Source of the DNA: Branchiostoma floridae
Taxonomy: Eukaryota > Chordata > Leptocardii > Amphioxiformes > Branchiostomatidae
Assembly (NCBI RefSeq): GCF_000003815.2
Contig: NC_049982.1
Span: 33,013,746 to 33,077,745 of the forward strand
Reading direction: 5' to 3'
DNA length: 64,000 bases
A program made the translations under genes and the position numbers. Positions 32,201-44,800 of this stretch are shown here, one piece after another (position 1 is the stretch's first letter; every line of letters starts with the position of its first letter). A model generated the notes under the pieces. The model had not been told where the DNA came from. It was given only the letters and a program-made list of their open reading frames with translations, and ran no database searches.

Positions 32201-35200
32201 TTTGAACTTCGACCCAGAACCTTAACTGTCATGTTCAGCTTTAGACAGGTCCATTGCCTTTAGCAAGTTAGTGCCAAACAGGCAAGCACATGTCCTACAG
32301 TACTTACTCAATCAGGCCAGTACATTTTTCCATGCATAGATCTAGATATGGGTAGTTATCTGCTATAAAGTGCCTTTTTTTTCTAAAACTTGTTCAACCC
32401 TGATGTCTCCAACACATGACTGGCACAGGATGGCTGCTGCAGAAACTTGCCTGGCAACATTTTAGACCTTTTGCAATTTAATACAATCATTAACTTGCAG
32501 GGAAGGGCACTCACGTGCATAGAACAGACATGGTCACTATGTTGATTACAAATGGCTACTAGACAGTAGGACCTGATGCTACTCACAGCAGCAGCGTATG
32601 GTGAGTGGATGTGCACCACACACTTCACATCAGGCCGTGCAGCGTGGATGGCGGAGTGTAACAGGTACCCAGCCAAATTCACACCTAACAGGGTCGTGCC
32701 AGGGTCAATGACATCTCCCTCCAGGTTGACCTTGAGAAGATTTGAAGCTGTGACCTCTTCATAGAGAAGACCAAAGGGGTTAAGTAGAAAGTGATGGCCC
32801 TCACCAACTTGAGCCTACAAAGAAAAATAAGGTGGTCAAAGACAGCAGACTTCAATCCCTATCTATGGCAGAATATACCATATGCAGAAACTGTTTCGCT
32901 CCCTCTGCCAGAACATGCAGAATTTGCAGTGCAATGCAATTTTTGTGGTCTTGGCAGTACGAAAACAAAAAAGATACATAAGGGCTTTCTTCTGGTGGGG
33001 TTTGAGAATGACTATATAATAGTACTGGTCTGAAGGGCATTTAGGAGGTTTGTTCACACAATTTAAGAGCAGGATCTGCACAAATTGCATTCATATGTAG
33101 TTAATAGCTTAACCTAAGGGCACAACCCGCCGTACGTGTAATTTGTCTGCCACGTATTCCTGAAAACATTCAGGTTGTACAGGGCAGGTGCGTCGCCCTT
33201 ACTGGCACGTATGGGGGCAAATCCGCAGCCCGATGGCACACAAAGTTTTGCCTGCACGTAAAGTTCTACGGCATGTCTGCCTGCTCCAAAATCCGTCGAA
33301 TTCCCTACGAGTTCGTATGCTGGCACTTACCACTTACGGATCCCAAAAGATTGCCCACATTTTGGCACCTATACAGCACGTATTTACATGTACGGCAGAC
33401 TGTGCCCTTCAAGCTTTAGTGTTGACATGAAGGCTACTCAATGCTTACAGTGATGTGGTTATATATGTACTGTGTCCACCCCTCCTGGTGCACAAGTCTG
33501 TACAGGGCAGCAAGTTTGCAGCGCTCGTCCCTCTCCTTCTGTGTGTACCTGTCAGGACTGACTCTGTGCAGGTCGTTGATGGGGATGGGACAACCCTGGG
33601 CAGCTGGGAGAAAACTGGATGAAGCATCATCAACAACCAAGCAGAGGTATACAGGCTTTTCATTGACGTCATACTAATTATAATTTGAATCCTCTAACCA
33701 CCATGTTGGCGGGTAATTGAATTAAGCAGTACCATCTTCGCGTGGTTAAAAGACGTACGCTGTAATCCAACATGGCGCAGATGACGTCAAATGAAAAGCC
33801 TGTATTGTTGCACTGGTATTGTGCAAAGATTTGAATCTATCTGTGTTCTGTCACATCAACTCTCATAATTCCACCCGGTATCATTATACCACCACATCAA
33901 AAACATCTCTTTAAATCTCTTGAAATTCGTGCCCTTTTCTCAGCTGGCAGTATTATGACAACTGTTGTGTTTCTTGGTACATTTTGTATTTTCGGCTTCA
34001 TTTACATGCTCGGACATAGAAGCAAAATGTACACTTAACATGTTCACTGCCATTTACAGTGTGTTCAATACATGGAATTCTGTTTTAAATCTGATATTAG
34101 ATAAAAAAAATTCATGATCCTTGCCAGCTGCTGACCCAAAAAATACCAGCTATTAGTACCTGCTAGGGTCGGTCGGAAAACCGGAAAGACAACTAAAAAT
34201 CCTTGGGTTTACGGAAAAGGCTGGGCTGTCTACCTGGGCTGTCTACCTGGGCTGTCTACCTGGGCTGGCTATCACGTCAGGCTACTTGGACCTACGAAAG
34301 CCCATTGGGACAAAAGCTGTTTTAGCAGTAGGGGCTGTTTGTGCTCAGCGAAGGATCTGTGTGTTATTATGTGAAAGAGTTGTGTGAAGTGGCAGTGTGT
34401 GAAGGAGCTGTTTGAATCAGTTTGGGTTTGAATCAGTTGATATGCCACCAATCTTGTGCACTTGGGAAGGGCTCTTAACACGACTTTCCTCCCTTCACTA
34501 GGGTAGAGAAAAGAGTACCTAGCTTCGGTAAGGGCCCTCCCTCAGATAGGGCAAAGAACCCACCACACTTACGGAAAAGACTAGGGGTCCTTCCTTCCCA
34601 GTGTAAGTGGTTCAAACCCTTAAGTCCTATGGCCGCACCTGGGGTAATTGCTGTCGTATTGAGGTCACCTGAGTTAGCACCAAATGGCAGCAGTTCCAGA
34701 CCCTTGCACTTTTAGCAACGCTTATTTTAAGCTCCTCACAATTCAATTGTTGATCCTAATGTATGGCGCAGAAGCCTGGACCCTGACAGCTCCTAAAGAA
34801 CGGCTCCTGGCCGCCTTTGACCAACTAGCCACCAGTCTTAAGACTAATCCAATCAGCCCGATAAGTCGTGTTAATAGCCCTTCCCAAGGGTACAAGATCG
34901 GTGGCATATCAACTGATTTGAACCCAGAACCTCTTGGTTATGTAACACACACAATAGCTTCACACATAGCTTCTTCATTGAGCACAAACTGCTACCCCTA
35001 CTGCTAAAACAGCTCTACTGCTAAAACAGCTTTTGTCCCAATGGGCTTTCGTAGGTTCAAGTAGCCTGACGTGATAGCCAGCCCAGGTAGACAGCCCAGG
35101 TAGACAGCCCAGGTAGACAGCCCAGCCTTTTCCGTAAACCCAAAATCCTTTGTCTATATGAAAAAGAAGTTGTCTTAGCTTGATATATAACCTGTTACTA

Positions 35201-35457
35201 GTGTTAGTTGTGTTTGAAGAATGAGTTTTTCGTCACAAAATAGATACTAGTAATACACGAGTTAGTTATCTGACTCTAGCCATCCCTTTTGTATGAAGAA
35301 AAGAAGTTTTCTTTGCCTAATAGGATAACGCACTTATTTCTTACATATTTAGAAAAGCGGGTGACCTACCTGAGGTGTGAAAATCATTAGTTCTTGACAC
35401 CAGAGACAACGTGCCTTTGTTGTAGACATGCCGTATTGCATTCCACACTTGCAACAT
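29285..35457 (-). CDS. Single-domain adducin-like / class II aldolase family protein
   Basis: Seven exons in coding order: 35457-35370, 33603-33449, 32814-32587, 31575-31432, 31272-31174, 30956-30786 and 29356-29285 (stop). All junction phases agree; product 318 residues. It covers the adducin head: [110 protein letters not shown]. The adducin neck and MARCKS-like tail are absent, so spectrin-actin capping is not expected. The class II aldolase metal-binding histidine positions are kept (H149, H151, H212), which allows but does not prove catalysis; a substrate cannot be named. The N-terminus ([20 protein letters not shown]) is basic and amphipathic and could be a mitochondrial presequence. 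It shares its 5' flank with ANKRD16. Confidence 0.92.
30565..30752. mobile_element. TAG...CTA family element, 9-bp TSD
   Basis: Ends TAGCCTCCATTGCAGTCTT and its exact inverse, with the exact 9-bp duplication ATTCCTAGC at 30556-30564 and 30753-30761. 188 bp, including a G run and GGGAGTTTGC-like repeats. It lies just downstream of the adducin-like exon 30786-30956. Confidence 0.9.
34205..35141. mobile_element. Long-TIR Mutator-like element carrying SINE and LINE pieces
   Basis: Ends GGGTTTACGGAAAAGGCTGG and its inverse, with near-identical arms of about 130 bp that include a GGGCTGTCTACCT minisatellite. Exact 9-bp duplication AAAATCCTT at 34196-34204 and 35142-35150. The 650-bp interior holds a fragment of the tRNA SINE body seen at 15222 (CACCAATCTTGTGC... 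at 34446 onwards) and about 35 codons of a reverse transcriptase C-terminal region ([19 protein letters not shown], near 34740). Intron 1 of the adducin-like gene. Confidence 0.88.
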
Positions 35458-35841
35458 GATGATGTTACTACAGTTCACCTTCGCTACAGGATCAATCCCT
35501 TTAGGGGAGCAGCTTTAGGAGAGAGATTGGACGCGTGATGAGCTCTGCCGGCAACCAGAAAACCCAGAATCTCCTTGCCAAAACGTACTTCCGGGTTCAC
35601 AGGTCATAACCATCGGAATAGTGCATTTGGCAATAGGGATTTGTAACTGTTAACGTTATAACGACAAGTGATCTCTTGAAAATAGAAAATAGATTTCGAA
35701 GGCTTTGTATTTAACGTAATATCAATAAAAATTACTTAACTATATTGATATATCTTGCCTCTTATCTGTGTGATATTATTATATTGAAAGTAGACCACCC
35801 CTTCCTAGTGAGTGTACTGTCCCACGGTGTTCAGCAACACC
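35458..35841. promoter_or_regulatory. Probable bidirectional promoter of the adducin-like gene and ANKRD16
   Basis: 384 bp between divergent start codons. An inverted CCAAT box (ATTGG, 35526-35530) and an ETS/GABPA-type site ACTTCCGG (35587-35594) are visible. Shared use is inferred. Confidence 0.65.
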
Positions 35842-38800
35842 ATGGCCATGGCCATGCCTGAGCTGTGTCAGCTGGCCCAGCAGGGAGATCTCCCGAAGAT
35901 CCGGGCTCTCCTCGCCTCCTCACCGTGCCCGGACAGGCTGCTGGACACCCGCCACAGGAAGTCCGGCGACTCGGTGTTGCACTACGCGGCGCGACACGGC
36001 CACCTGTCCGTACTGCGGTACCTGTGTGAGGAGTGCGGGCTGAGTCCGGAGACTGGGAATGTGGATGGGAAGAGACCTCTGCACGAGGCGGCACAGGCGG
36101 GACAGACTGAGTGTGTCAGGTATCTGATCAGCAGGTAAGTCTGGCCAACACCTGTACCTACATCTGCAGCAAAATGAAGACCGATGACACTGTAGGTGTT
36201 AGCCTGGATACCATACCCCAGCCCAATCTCAAAGTATTTATCGTGCACGATAGATACTATACTTTGACGTTTGAGATCGGGCTGGGGTAAATTGGTATCC
36301 AGGCTATGTAGGTGTAGGCCCTACTAGTTGAATCCCTAGTACATAATGTATTCGTAACTTCATTCGTACCTGGGAGACCCCGTTTCGATTCCGAGGAAGG
36401 TATCATCTGGTTGTACGGCTGTACTACAAGGTCAAGGGTGAATTATATGGCCCCTGCCAGTTTGGTTGGTACTACAGCAGACGTCCATGTTTTGTCTTGC
36501 CTTTTATTATGCTTCATAATTCATAATTTATCATATAGCTAGGCGCCGCGGACCAAGCAGAAGGCCCCGTTCCACGCTGGTTTATATATATATATATATA
36601 TATATGACGCAGTAACATAGATATTCAGGAGACTAAATGGAAACATGGAAAAGACAGGAGGAACGAAATAAACAGCTGCTCAGCACCATTCGGATACACT
36701 TTGTATACCGCATCAGCCTGGGAAAACGAATCAAAGGCAGCAACGGGAGGAGTGGGTATAATACTTGGCAGGACTGCTCAAGATCTCCTCATAAGTGTCG
36801 AGCGACTGTCAGACCGCATCATCAAAGTCCAACTAAGAGGAAACCCAGCTATGACAATAATTGTCACCTATGCTCCGACAGAAGCAGCTGAAGATGACAG
36901 CAAGGACGCTTACTATAACCAACTGCGTGTAGCAATAGAAGGTGTGGCCCATCATGATTTTCTAGCTTTGCTCACAGACTCGAATGCACGGCTAAGCATG
37001 GACGATGTACCACACACATACAACAGAGTGACGAATAACAACGGTCAACGCTTATTAGAGATTCTAGAAGACTACCAACTGATTGCAGCCAATACTGTAT
37101 TTGAAAAGCGAAGAGGTAAACTGTGGACATGGAGGTCACCACAGGATACCTACCACCAGCTTGACTACATCATTGTTAGAGCGAAATGGAGAAACAGTGT
37201 GACCAACTGTGAGGCTTATAGCTCCTTCAGCTCACTCTACTCTGACCACAGGGTAGTCACAGCAAATGTGTCACTACGACTGCGTAAGAGCAAGCCCAAC
37301 ACAAACAAACAGGTGCCCAAGTACAAGTGGAGTGACCTAGCAGTAGACGAGGACCTCCAAGAGCGTTATGCTGTGGAGGTGAGGAACTACTATCAAGCAC
37401 TCCAGCAAGAAGATGAAAGGGGACAGACATCAGACTATGATAAGTTCATCTCAGCTAACGCCACAGCAACTGAAGAGTGCTTGAGGAAAGTGCCAAGACA
37501 GAAGAAAAGGTGGAAGTGTCTAGACCCTAGAGTCTGTGCAGTGAGAGAAGAGGTTGAACAGGCGTACCAGGAGTACCTGTCTGCGAATAAATGCAAGTTG
37601 CTTCGTGAGAAGTACAAGGAGAAAAGACAGGAACTGTATGGCACCTACGCTATCATTGAGCAAGAAGACCTGACCAGCAGAATTGAAGAAGTGGAGAGAG
37701 CACACCAGGGTTCGAAACTTGGCACAGCTTGGAAGTTAATCAATGACATCACAGGCCGTAGTAGCTCACAGACATCCAAGCTGAAAGCAAGTAGTCCGGA
37801 AGAACGTGTATCTCTCTGGCATACACACTTCAGCAACCTGCTAGGTAGCCCTCCAGAGATAAGCGAAGAGGATACGCCGATCGACCCAGTCTATGAGACG
37901 CTTTGCATCTCTGAAGAAGCCTTCTCAGAAGCAGAGTATGCAGTAGCCAAGAAGTCAATCCAGTGTGGGAAAGCCTGTGGAGATGACGGCATAACTCCTG
38001 AGTTTCTTAAGTACGTTGGACTTGATGACATAGTTCTGAGCTTCATCAACAAGTCTTTCGCTACTGGGGAGATACCAGAGAGTTGGAGGACGCTCATCAT
38101 TGTCCCAGTCCCGAAATCAGGAGATCTGTCAAAACCAGACAACTACAGGGGTATCAGCCTGATATCCCTCGTGCTGAAACTCTACAACAGGATGTTGCTT
38201 AACAGACTGAGACCCGTACTGGACCCATTGCTGAGGAACACACAGAACGGTTTCAGACAAGGGAGATCGACGGTGGGTCAGATAGTGGCGATCAGACGTC
38301 TGCTTGAGGGGGTTACTTCCAACAACCTAAGCTGCATCATGACATTTATAGACTTTAAGAAAGCGTTCGACACAATCCACCGTGGAAAGCTCATGAACAT
38401 ACTGAGAGCCTATGGAGTACCTGAAAAGCTAGTGTCAGCGATAACAGCAACCTACTCACAGACATGGGCCAAAGTCAGAACCACAGATGGAGACACTGAG
38501 ACCTTCCAAATACTGGCAGGTGTGTTGCAAGGCGACACACTGGCACCCTTCCTCTTTATAGTCGCTCTTGACTACGCCCTCAGATGTGCCATTGATGGAA
38601 GAGAAGAGCAACTGGGTTTCACCCTCAAGAGAAGAGCTAGCCGGCGTGTCCCAGCACAGATGGTGACAGACTTTGACTTTGCGGATGATCTGGCGTTGAT
38701 CTCCGACACAGCAGAAAGGGCCCGTATTCTCCTCGCTGAAGTGGAGCGACACTGTAGGAGGATAGGTCTACAGCTGAACGCCAAAAAGACCAAAGTCATG

Positions 38801-41800
38801 GCTTACAACACGTCCGACGAGAAAGTATCTTCTCTTGCTGGCACGCAGCTTGAGGTTGTTAAGGACTTCAGATACTTAGGTGGATGGATTGCTACATCAG
38901 CGCATGACATCCAGGTAAGAAAAGCCCTTGCTTGGAGTGCCCTCCATGGCATGAGAAGAGTGTGGGAGTCCAACATGGACAACAAACTCAAGCGAAGACT
39001 CTTTGTCTCCACAGTTGAGTGCGTACTGATGTACGGCTCGGAGACTTGGACTCTGACGGTACAAGACGAGAAGTCGCTCGACGGGATGTTCACCAGGATG
39101 CTTAGAAGGGTGTTAAATGTCTCCTGGGAGGACCGAGTGAAGAACACCACACTGTACGGTGACCTCCCTAGACTCTCTTATAAGATCAGGAAACGGAGGA
39201 TGGCGCTGGCCGGACATTGTGTCAGACACAAAGAACTGGTCGCTAACCAGCTTATCCTCTGGGAACCAACAGAGGGAAAGAGAAGAAGGGGCAGAATGCG
39301 GACATCCCTCATTAACAACCTTAAAAGGGACACACAAATCAACAACATCTCCACAGCTGAGCTTCGCTCCCTCATGGAAGACAAGTCTGAGTGGAGAAGA
39401 AGGATCCATTGCGACCCGTGAAGGCATCCCAAAGATGTCCACGTTCAAGGTTCAAGGTTCAAGGTCAACATAGATTCCGGCCAGGCCGGTGTGTTCGCTC
39501 CTTCTGATTGGTCAGAATGAATCGTGCCGGTGTTGATTCATTCTGACCAATCAGAATGAGCAATACACACAATAAAGTAAAGGAAATGCAGGCATTGGCC
39601 AATCAAAAGGAGCGAAACATACCAGAGCAGAGGGAATAAGTACAGACTGCAAGGGGGGATGGCTCCTTCTGTTAACATTGATAATGAGTTTTGTTGTTCT
39701 AAAAAGGCAAAGACTGCAGTGTTTCGAATATTTTCTGTGGAAATTTTGGTTTCAAAATGCAATCTGTAATCTCCTTATAAATGTATGTACCAAAGCACAA
39801 ATGTGAATTTTCATAAATTCGACAACGGTATTCACACGTTTAGTACCAAGAGATCTATGCGTCATACAGGAGTTTGCAAGTTTATGTAGGCTATATGATA
39901 ATAACGTTAATGACCCGCCTGTTCCTCGGTGTACATGGTGTTATAACGCCTGGTCCTTTGCTGTAACCACCTCATAAAACCAGTTTTATTCAGTGGTTAT
40001 AGGAAAGGACCAGGCGTTATGACACCATATACACCTCGGGGCGGGTCATTAACCCTTAATTATCTTTTAGTGTTAAATGAAAGTATTACTGACCTTGGTT
40101 TTTAGGAAAGTGAAGCCTGATCTGATATTGATCAACGTCGTCTGACGTCTGGCTATTATGATAATAGTTGCTACACTACTACCAGTAATTTATCTAACAG
40201 TTATTTCCGATGCATTTTGTTAGATTTAATTGATATTAATCTGGTAAAAGAATTAACCATCATCTATTACATGCTAATATTATTGATTACCTTTGTCACT
40301 GATGCTATACATGTTAACTAATATATTCCTTCTCTAGTCCTGTTAATACATAGGATCACCAGTGGCTTTGAGACCAGTGGCATTTGTGTAACCATTTTCC
40401 ACGAGGAGTATACTCCTCAAAATTATCTGCTTTATCAGCTGTTGTTCCTCTGATGCTAAAGATGTAAACTTGTTTGAGCACAAAAAAATCATGACAAGAC
40501 GGCAATATGGCACATCACAAAAACGCTTTGTTCCAGTGAGCAAACACAGTGTTCTGAACACATTAGCCTGTCAAGTTTGCATTTCTGGTAACAGTTGGTA
40601 TTTCTGATGTTGCATTTACCGTAATGTTACATCCCTAAGTAAAGTTAGCAGTGCCAGAAGTCTGCTAGTAGTAATAATAGTAGTAGTGGTAGTAGTATCC
40701 ATTTTAGATTATACTGCTTCTGGGGTCCCTGACAGGGGTAGGCAGCAGTCAGCAAGTCTTCACACTATGCTTCCATGTGGCCCTGTCCAGTGGGTCCACC
40801 CTTGTTAGACCACACACCTTGATGTCCCTCCTTGATGATATTGATATTGATATGTACAGTACATGTTGTGTTTCATTTTTAATTCTTTTAAAATCAAACA
40901 GAAGCATTCAAATCAATGTACTGAAGAGAGCTGACTGGACTCCCATCATGCTTGCCTGCACAAAAACCAACCTGACTGTTGTACAGTTACTGAGGGATGC
41001 TGGGGCTGACTTGACCATACGGAACAAAGACGGCTGGAACTGCTTCCATGTCGCCTGTAGGGAGGGTGATGTGGACATCCTGAGTTACCTGCTGGACTGT
41101 GACGGTACCCTGTGGGAGTCAGTCAGCACCAATGGTAGAACTCCGCTGCACACAGCTTCTCTACATGGATGTGTGGGGGCCACACAGGTTTTGCTGCAGA
41201 GGTAGGGTGATTTTCGTTTTCAATCCGTGCTGGCAGTAACATCATTAGAACAACAAAAAGGCCCACTGCAGTCCCAACAAAGGCTGCTGGGATGCCTGAA
41301 CCTACACCAAAGCCAAGACCTATTGCTCAAAAATCATAACCACAGGATATCAAGAACACAAGATATTAATGTAACGGCAATGAACTTTAATCCAACGCAA
41401 CTTTAATCCAACACTTTTCAGAACCCATCTGTCAGTCAAAAACTAGCTCCGGTTTGCAAATTCTTTTGAGTGCTTTACAAGACAAGTAAGGTATACGACT
41501 TAAAACCTTGTAAGTTTGAGCTCACAAAGATCGCATGTTGTAGCGACAAGTTAATCAATCTTCTGGTATGTTTTCATGCTGTTAATCAAGCCGTGTGAGG
41601 AGGGCAGCGATTGTAATTTCAAGCAACCCTACTCTTCGTCCTCACTTTACACATTAATCATCACAGTAAATATAGCGAAATATTAATAAACTGTCCATCC
41701 AACACAACCAACATGCCTTGAAGTGTCCCTCTTTAAAGTACAGGGCCAGGCTTTGTTACACAAATTCAGTGGAAATCCGAACACGCGCCATTTTGAATCA

Positions 41801-44800
41801 TATTTCAGCACGCCGCTTCATCCCTATTTTTGAAAGTGATCACATCCAAAGGCCAGTAGGACGGATCTCACTGGCGATACCATTACAGCCCAACATGGGG
41901 GACGTGCTGTAGGGAGTTTGTACTGTGTTTTGCAGTTATATTTTTGGGGAACCATTCACAAACAACGTATTTTGCCACCATTTGCTAACCAAACAACGGA
42001 TGAAAAGTTTCAAAATACGTCATAACTGTGTAGTAGAACAGCAGAACGGATTTGCCACTGGTTGATGCATTTTGGGGCCGTGTTTTGATCGCGTCTATCA
42101 GCAGTTTACCGACATGCCGATTTGCCAATTTAACCTTGAGTAAGTGCCTGCCGATTGATACAAATTTGTCGTTGTAAATATGAAATCCATAGATAAACAG
42201 CCTTGTTATATTATTGTGTTGGATTAAAGTTCCACTGGGAATAGAATCCCAAAGGACTTGCTATCAGTTACACTGTCTTTGAAATGTTATTTTCTCGCGA
42301 CACAACAGAAAGTGGCAGACCGATGCATGTGTAGCATTGGCCGGGGAAACATAGTAAACAATGCACTAAACAGTTTCCAGAATGCGCTAAAGCCCGCTTG
42401 TTTATTCATGGTTCAGTTTGGAATTTGCTGGAATGTGTTGGATTAAAGTTCAGTGCCGTTAAGAAAGCCAGATGTTTCTCAGGCTCTCAGCAGTAATGTA
42501 GAAAGCTACAAGTGGGCCATAATCTAATACTTAGTAATAGTTTCTTCATTTTCTCAATACTTACCAACATACCAAATATTATAAAGATCCATCCAAATGT
42601 TCTTGTTATGTTGATCACAAACAGGCAAACACACACACACAGCTTCCTTTCTTAACACTAACTTTCAACCCAAATCCTGGTCACAGTCAAACACGACTTC
42701 TCTCTGAGCATGAGCAGTTCTTCTTCTTCTTCTTCTTAGGCCTACTGCCCATCCTTGGCCATAGGCCACGAACTAGCTGCTTCCATCTCCGGAACAGTTC
42801 TAGACAGCAAAAAGATTTATATCATTTGAATCATTGAGCTGTGTGAAAGACTAGTCCAATAATAGATTACAGTACAGGATAATCATGTCATTCTTATTCT
42901 GATGCGAGTCTTACCTGGGGAGTTTGAGAAAGTTAACACGTATGCTGTGATGATGGATAGTTATGATTATCATTATGATGTGTATATGATTGTACTTATG
43001 TTGTACCTGGTCCGGGATAACGTACGATAGGGATGTTCCGCACTGGTAGATGTAATCAATGCGGTATATATTGTATCAGCCCGACTGTGAAAAGGCTGGA
43101 GGGTGATCCGACCAGGCGATTGGCTGGGACAAAGGTGATCAATATAGAATACATGGTGTTGTATTTGAGTATGCTGTGATACATGGTGTTGTATTTGAGT
43201 ATGCTATGCTGCGGAGCCAAACCGATTACAATTGGTTCTTGTTACAGATCTCATACTTATGCAAAAGACATTGACTTTGTAGATAAACTGAGAGCCTCAT
43301 TAAACAAGATTAAACCACAAGGTGGCCAAGTATGGCTATGGGGGGATCTCAATTTCCCTGGTATAGACTGGAACAACTTAAGTGTGAGCCCAAGCGCTCC
43401 CTATAGTGCACTTTCTAAACATTTTTTAGAGTTAACACATGACTTTGGGCTCGAACAGGTTGTGGATCAACCAACCCGTCTCAATAACACCCTTGATCTT
43501 TTCTTAACTAATAATTCATCACTTGTTGAAACTTGTTCTCTGATCCCAGGTATAGGGGACCATGATGGCATCCCAGTTATTACTGTTAATGTTAAACCTA
43601 AGAAAATCAAACAAAGCCCCAGGCGTGTTTCACTTTGGAAAAAAGCTGATGAAACCGCCATAAGAACTGAGCTACAGGAATACAGTAATAATTTAGCTAA
43701 ACGGAACATTGACAACTGCACAACAGAAGAGCTTTATAATGAATTTGTGGACAAAATCAAGATAGTGATGGATAAATATGTCCCATCCAAAACTGTTAAC
43801 AATAATAATTTTTCACCTTGGATTAACAACAAGGTTAGGAAAATACATAAGAAAAAACAGCGAGCCTACAACTCTTATCGTAAAAACCCAACAACCGAGA
43901 ACTTGACTAAATTCCGCACTATTCGCAAACGAGCAAAAAAGACTACCAGACAAAACTACCGTAAATATGTAAATTCTATATGTTCTGATTCCCCCAAGAA
44001 GTTTTGGTCGCACATCAAACACTTAAAACAGGATACAACTGGGATCCCTAGTCTTAAGCAGAAAGGAAAGCTAGAAACAGATAACAGAAACAAAGCTAAC
44101 ATCCTTAACAACCAATTCAGCTCTGTCTTTACACGAGAGGATGAACACATGCCCCACCTCCCCCGTAGTTCTATCCCCACTATGCCTGACTTTTCCATCA
44201 ATGTAAACGGAGTTACCAAACTCCTGAAAGATCTGAATCCACACAAAGCAAGTGGACCAGACGGCCTACCAACAAGGATCCTCAAACTAGCAGCTGCTGA
44301 GTTAGCCCCTGCTCTGACTATTATTTGTCAGAAATCACTTGAAACTGGCCAAATCCCTTCCCCATGGCTACATGCCAATATCTCTCCCATCTTTAAAAAG
44401 GGGGACAGGACTGATCCTGCAAATTACCGTCCTGTTTCTCTCACATGTGTTTGTAGTAAGGTTATGGAGCACATAGTGCAATCACAGATGATGGATCATT
44501 TTGACACATACTCTATATTATCTAACAAGCAGCATGGGTTTAGGAAAAAGCGTTCATGTGAAACCCAACTTATTTTAACTACAACTGACTTAGCCCATTC
44601 TTTAGATACCAGGTCGCAAACAGATATGATTATAACCGACTTCGCAAAAGCTTTTGACAAAGTACCTCATGATCGCTTACTCCTAAAACTCCAAAATTAT
44701 GGTATTAGGGGTAAGGTACTCCACTGGATCTCTAATTTCCTCAAAAATCGTAAACAAAGAGTGGTAGTTGGGGGCGAGCACTCAGAGTGGGCAGAGGTAG

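Noticed and set aside
36351-36583. Another tRNA-derived SINE upstream of the RTE-like LINE
   Set aside because: A B-box-like GTTTCGATTCC is visible at 36382, but no A box or matching body was found; too weak to list.
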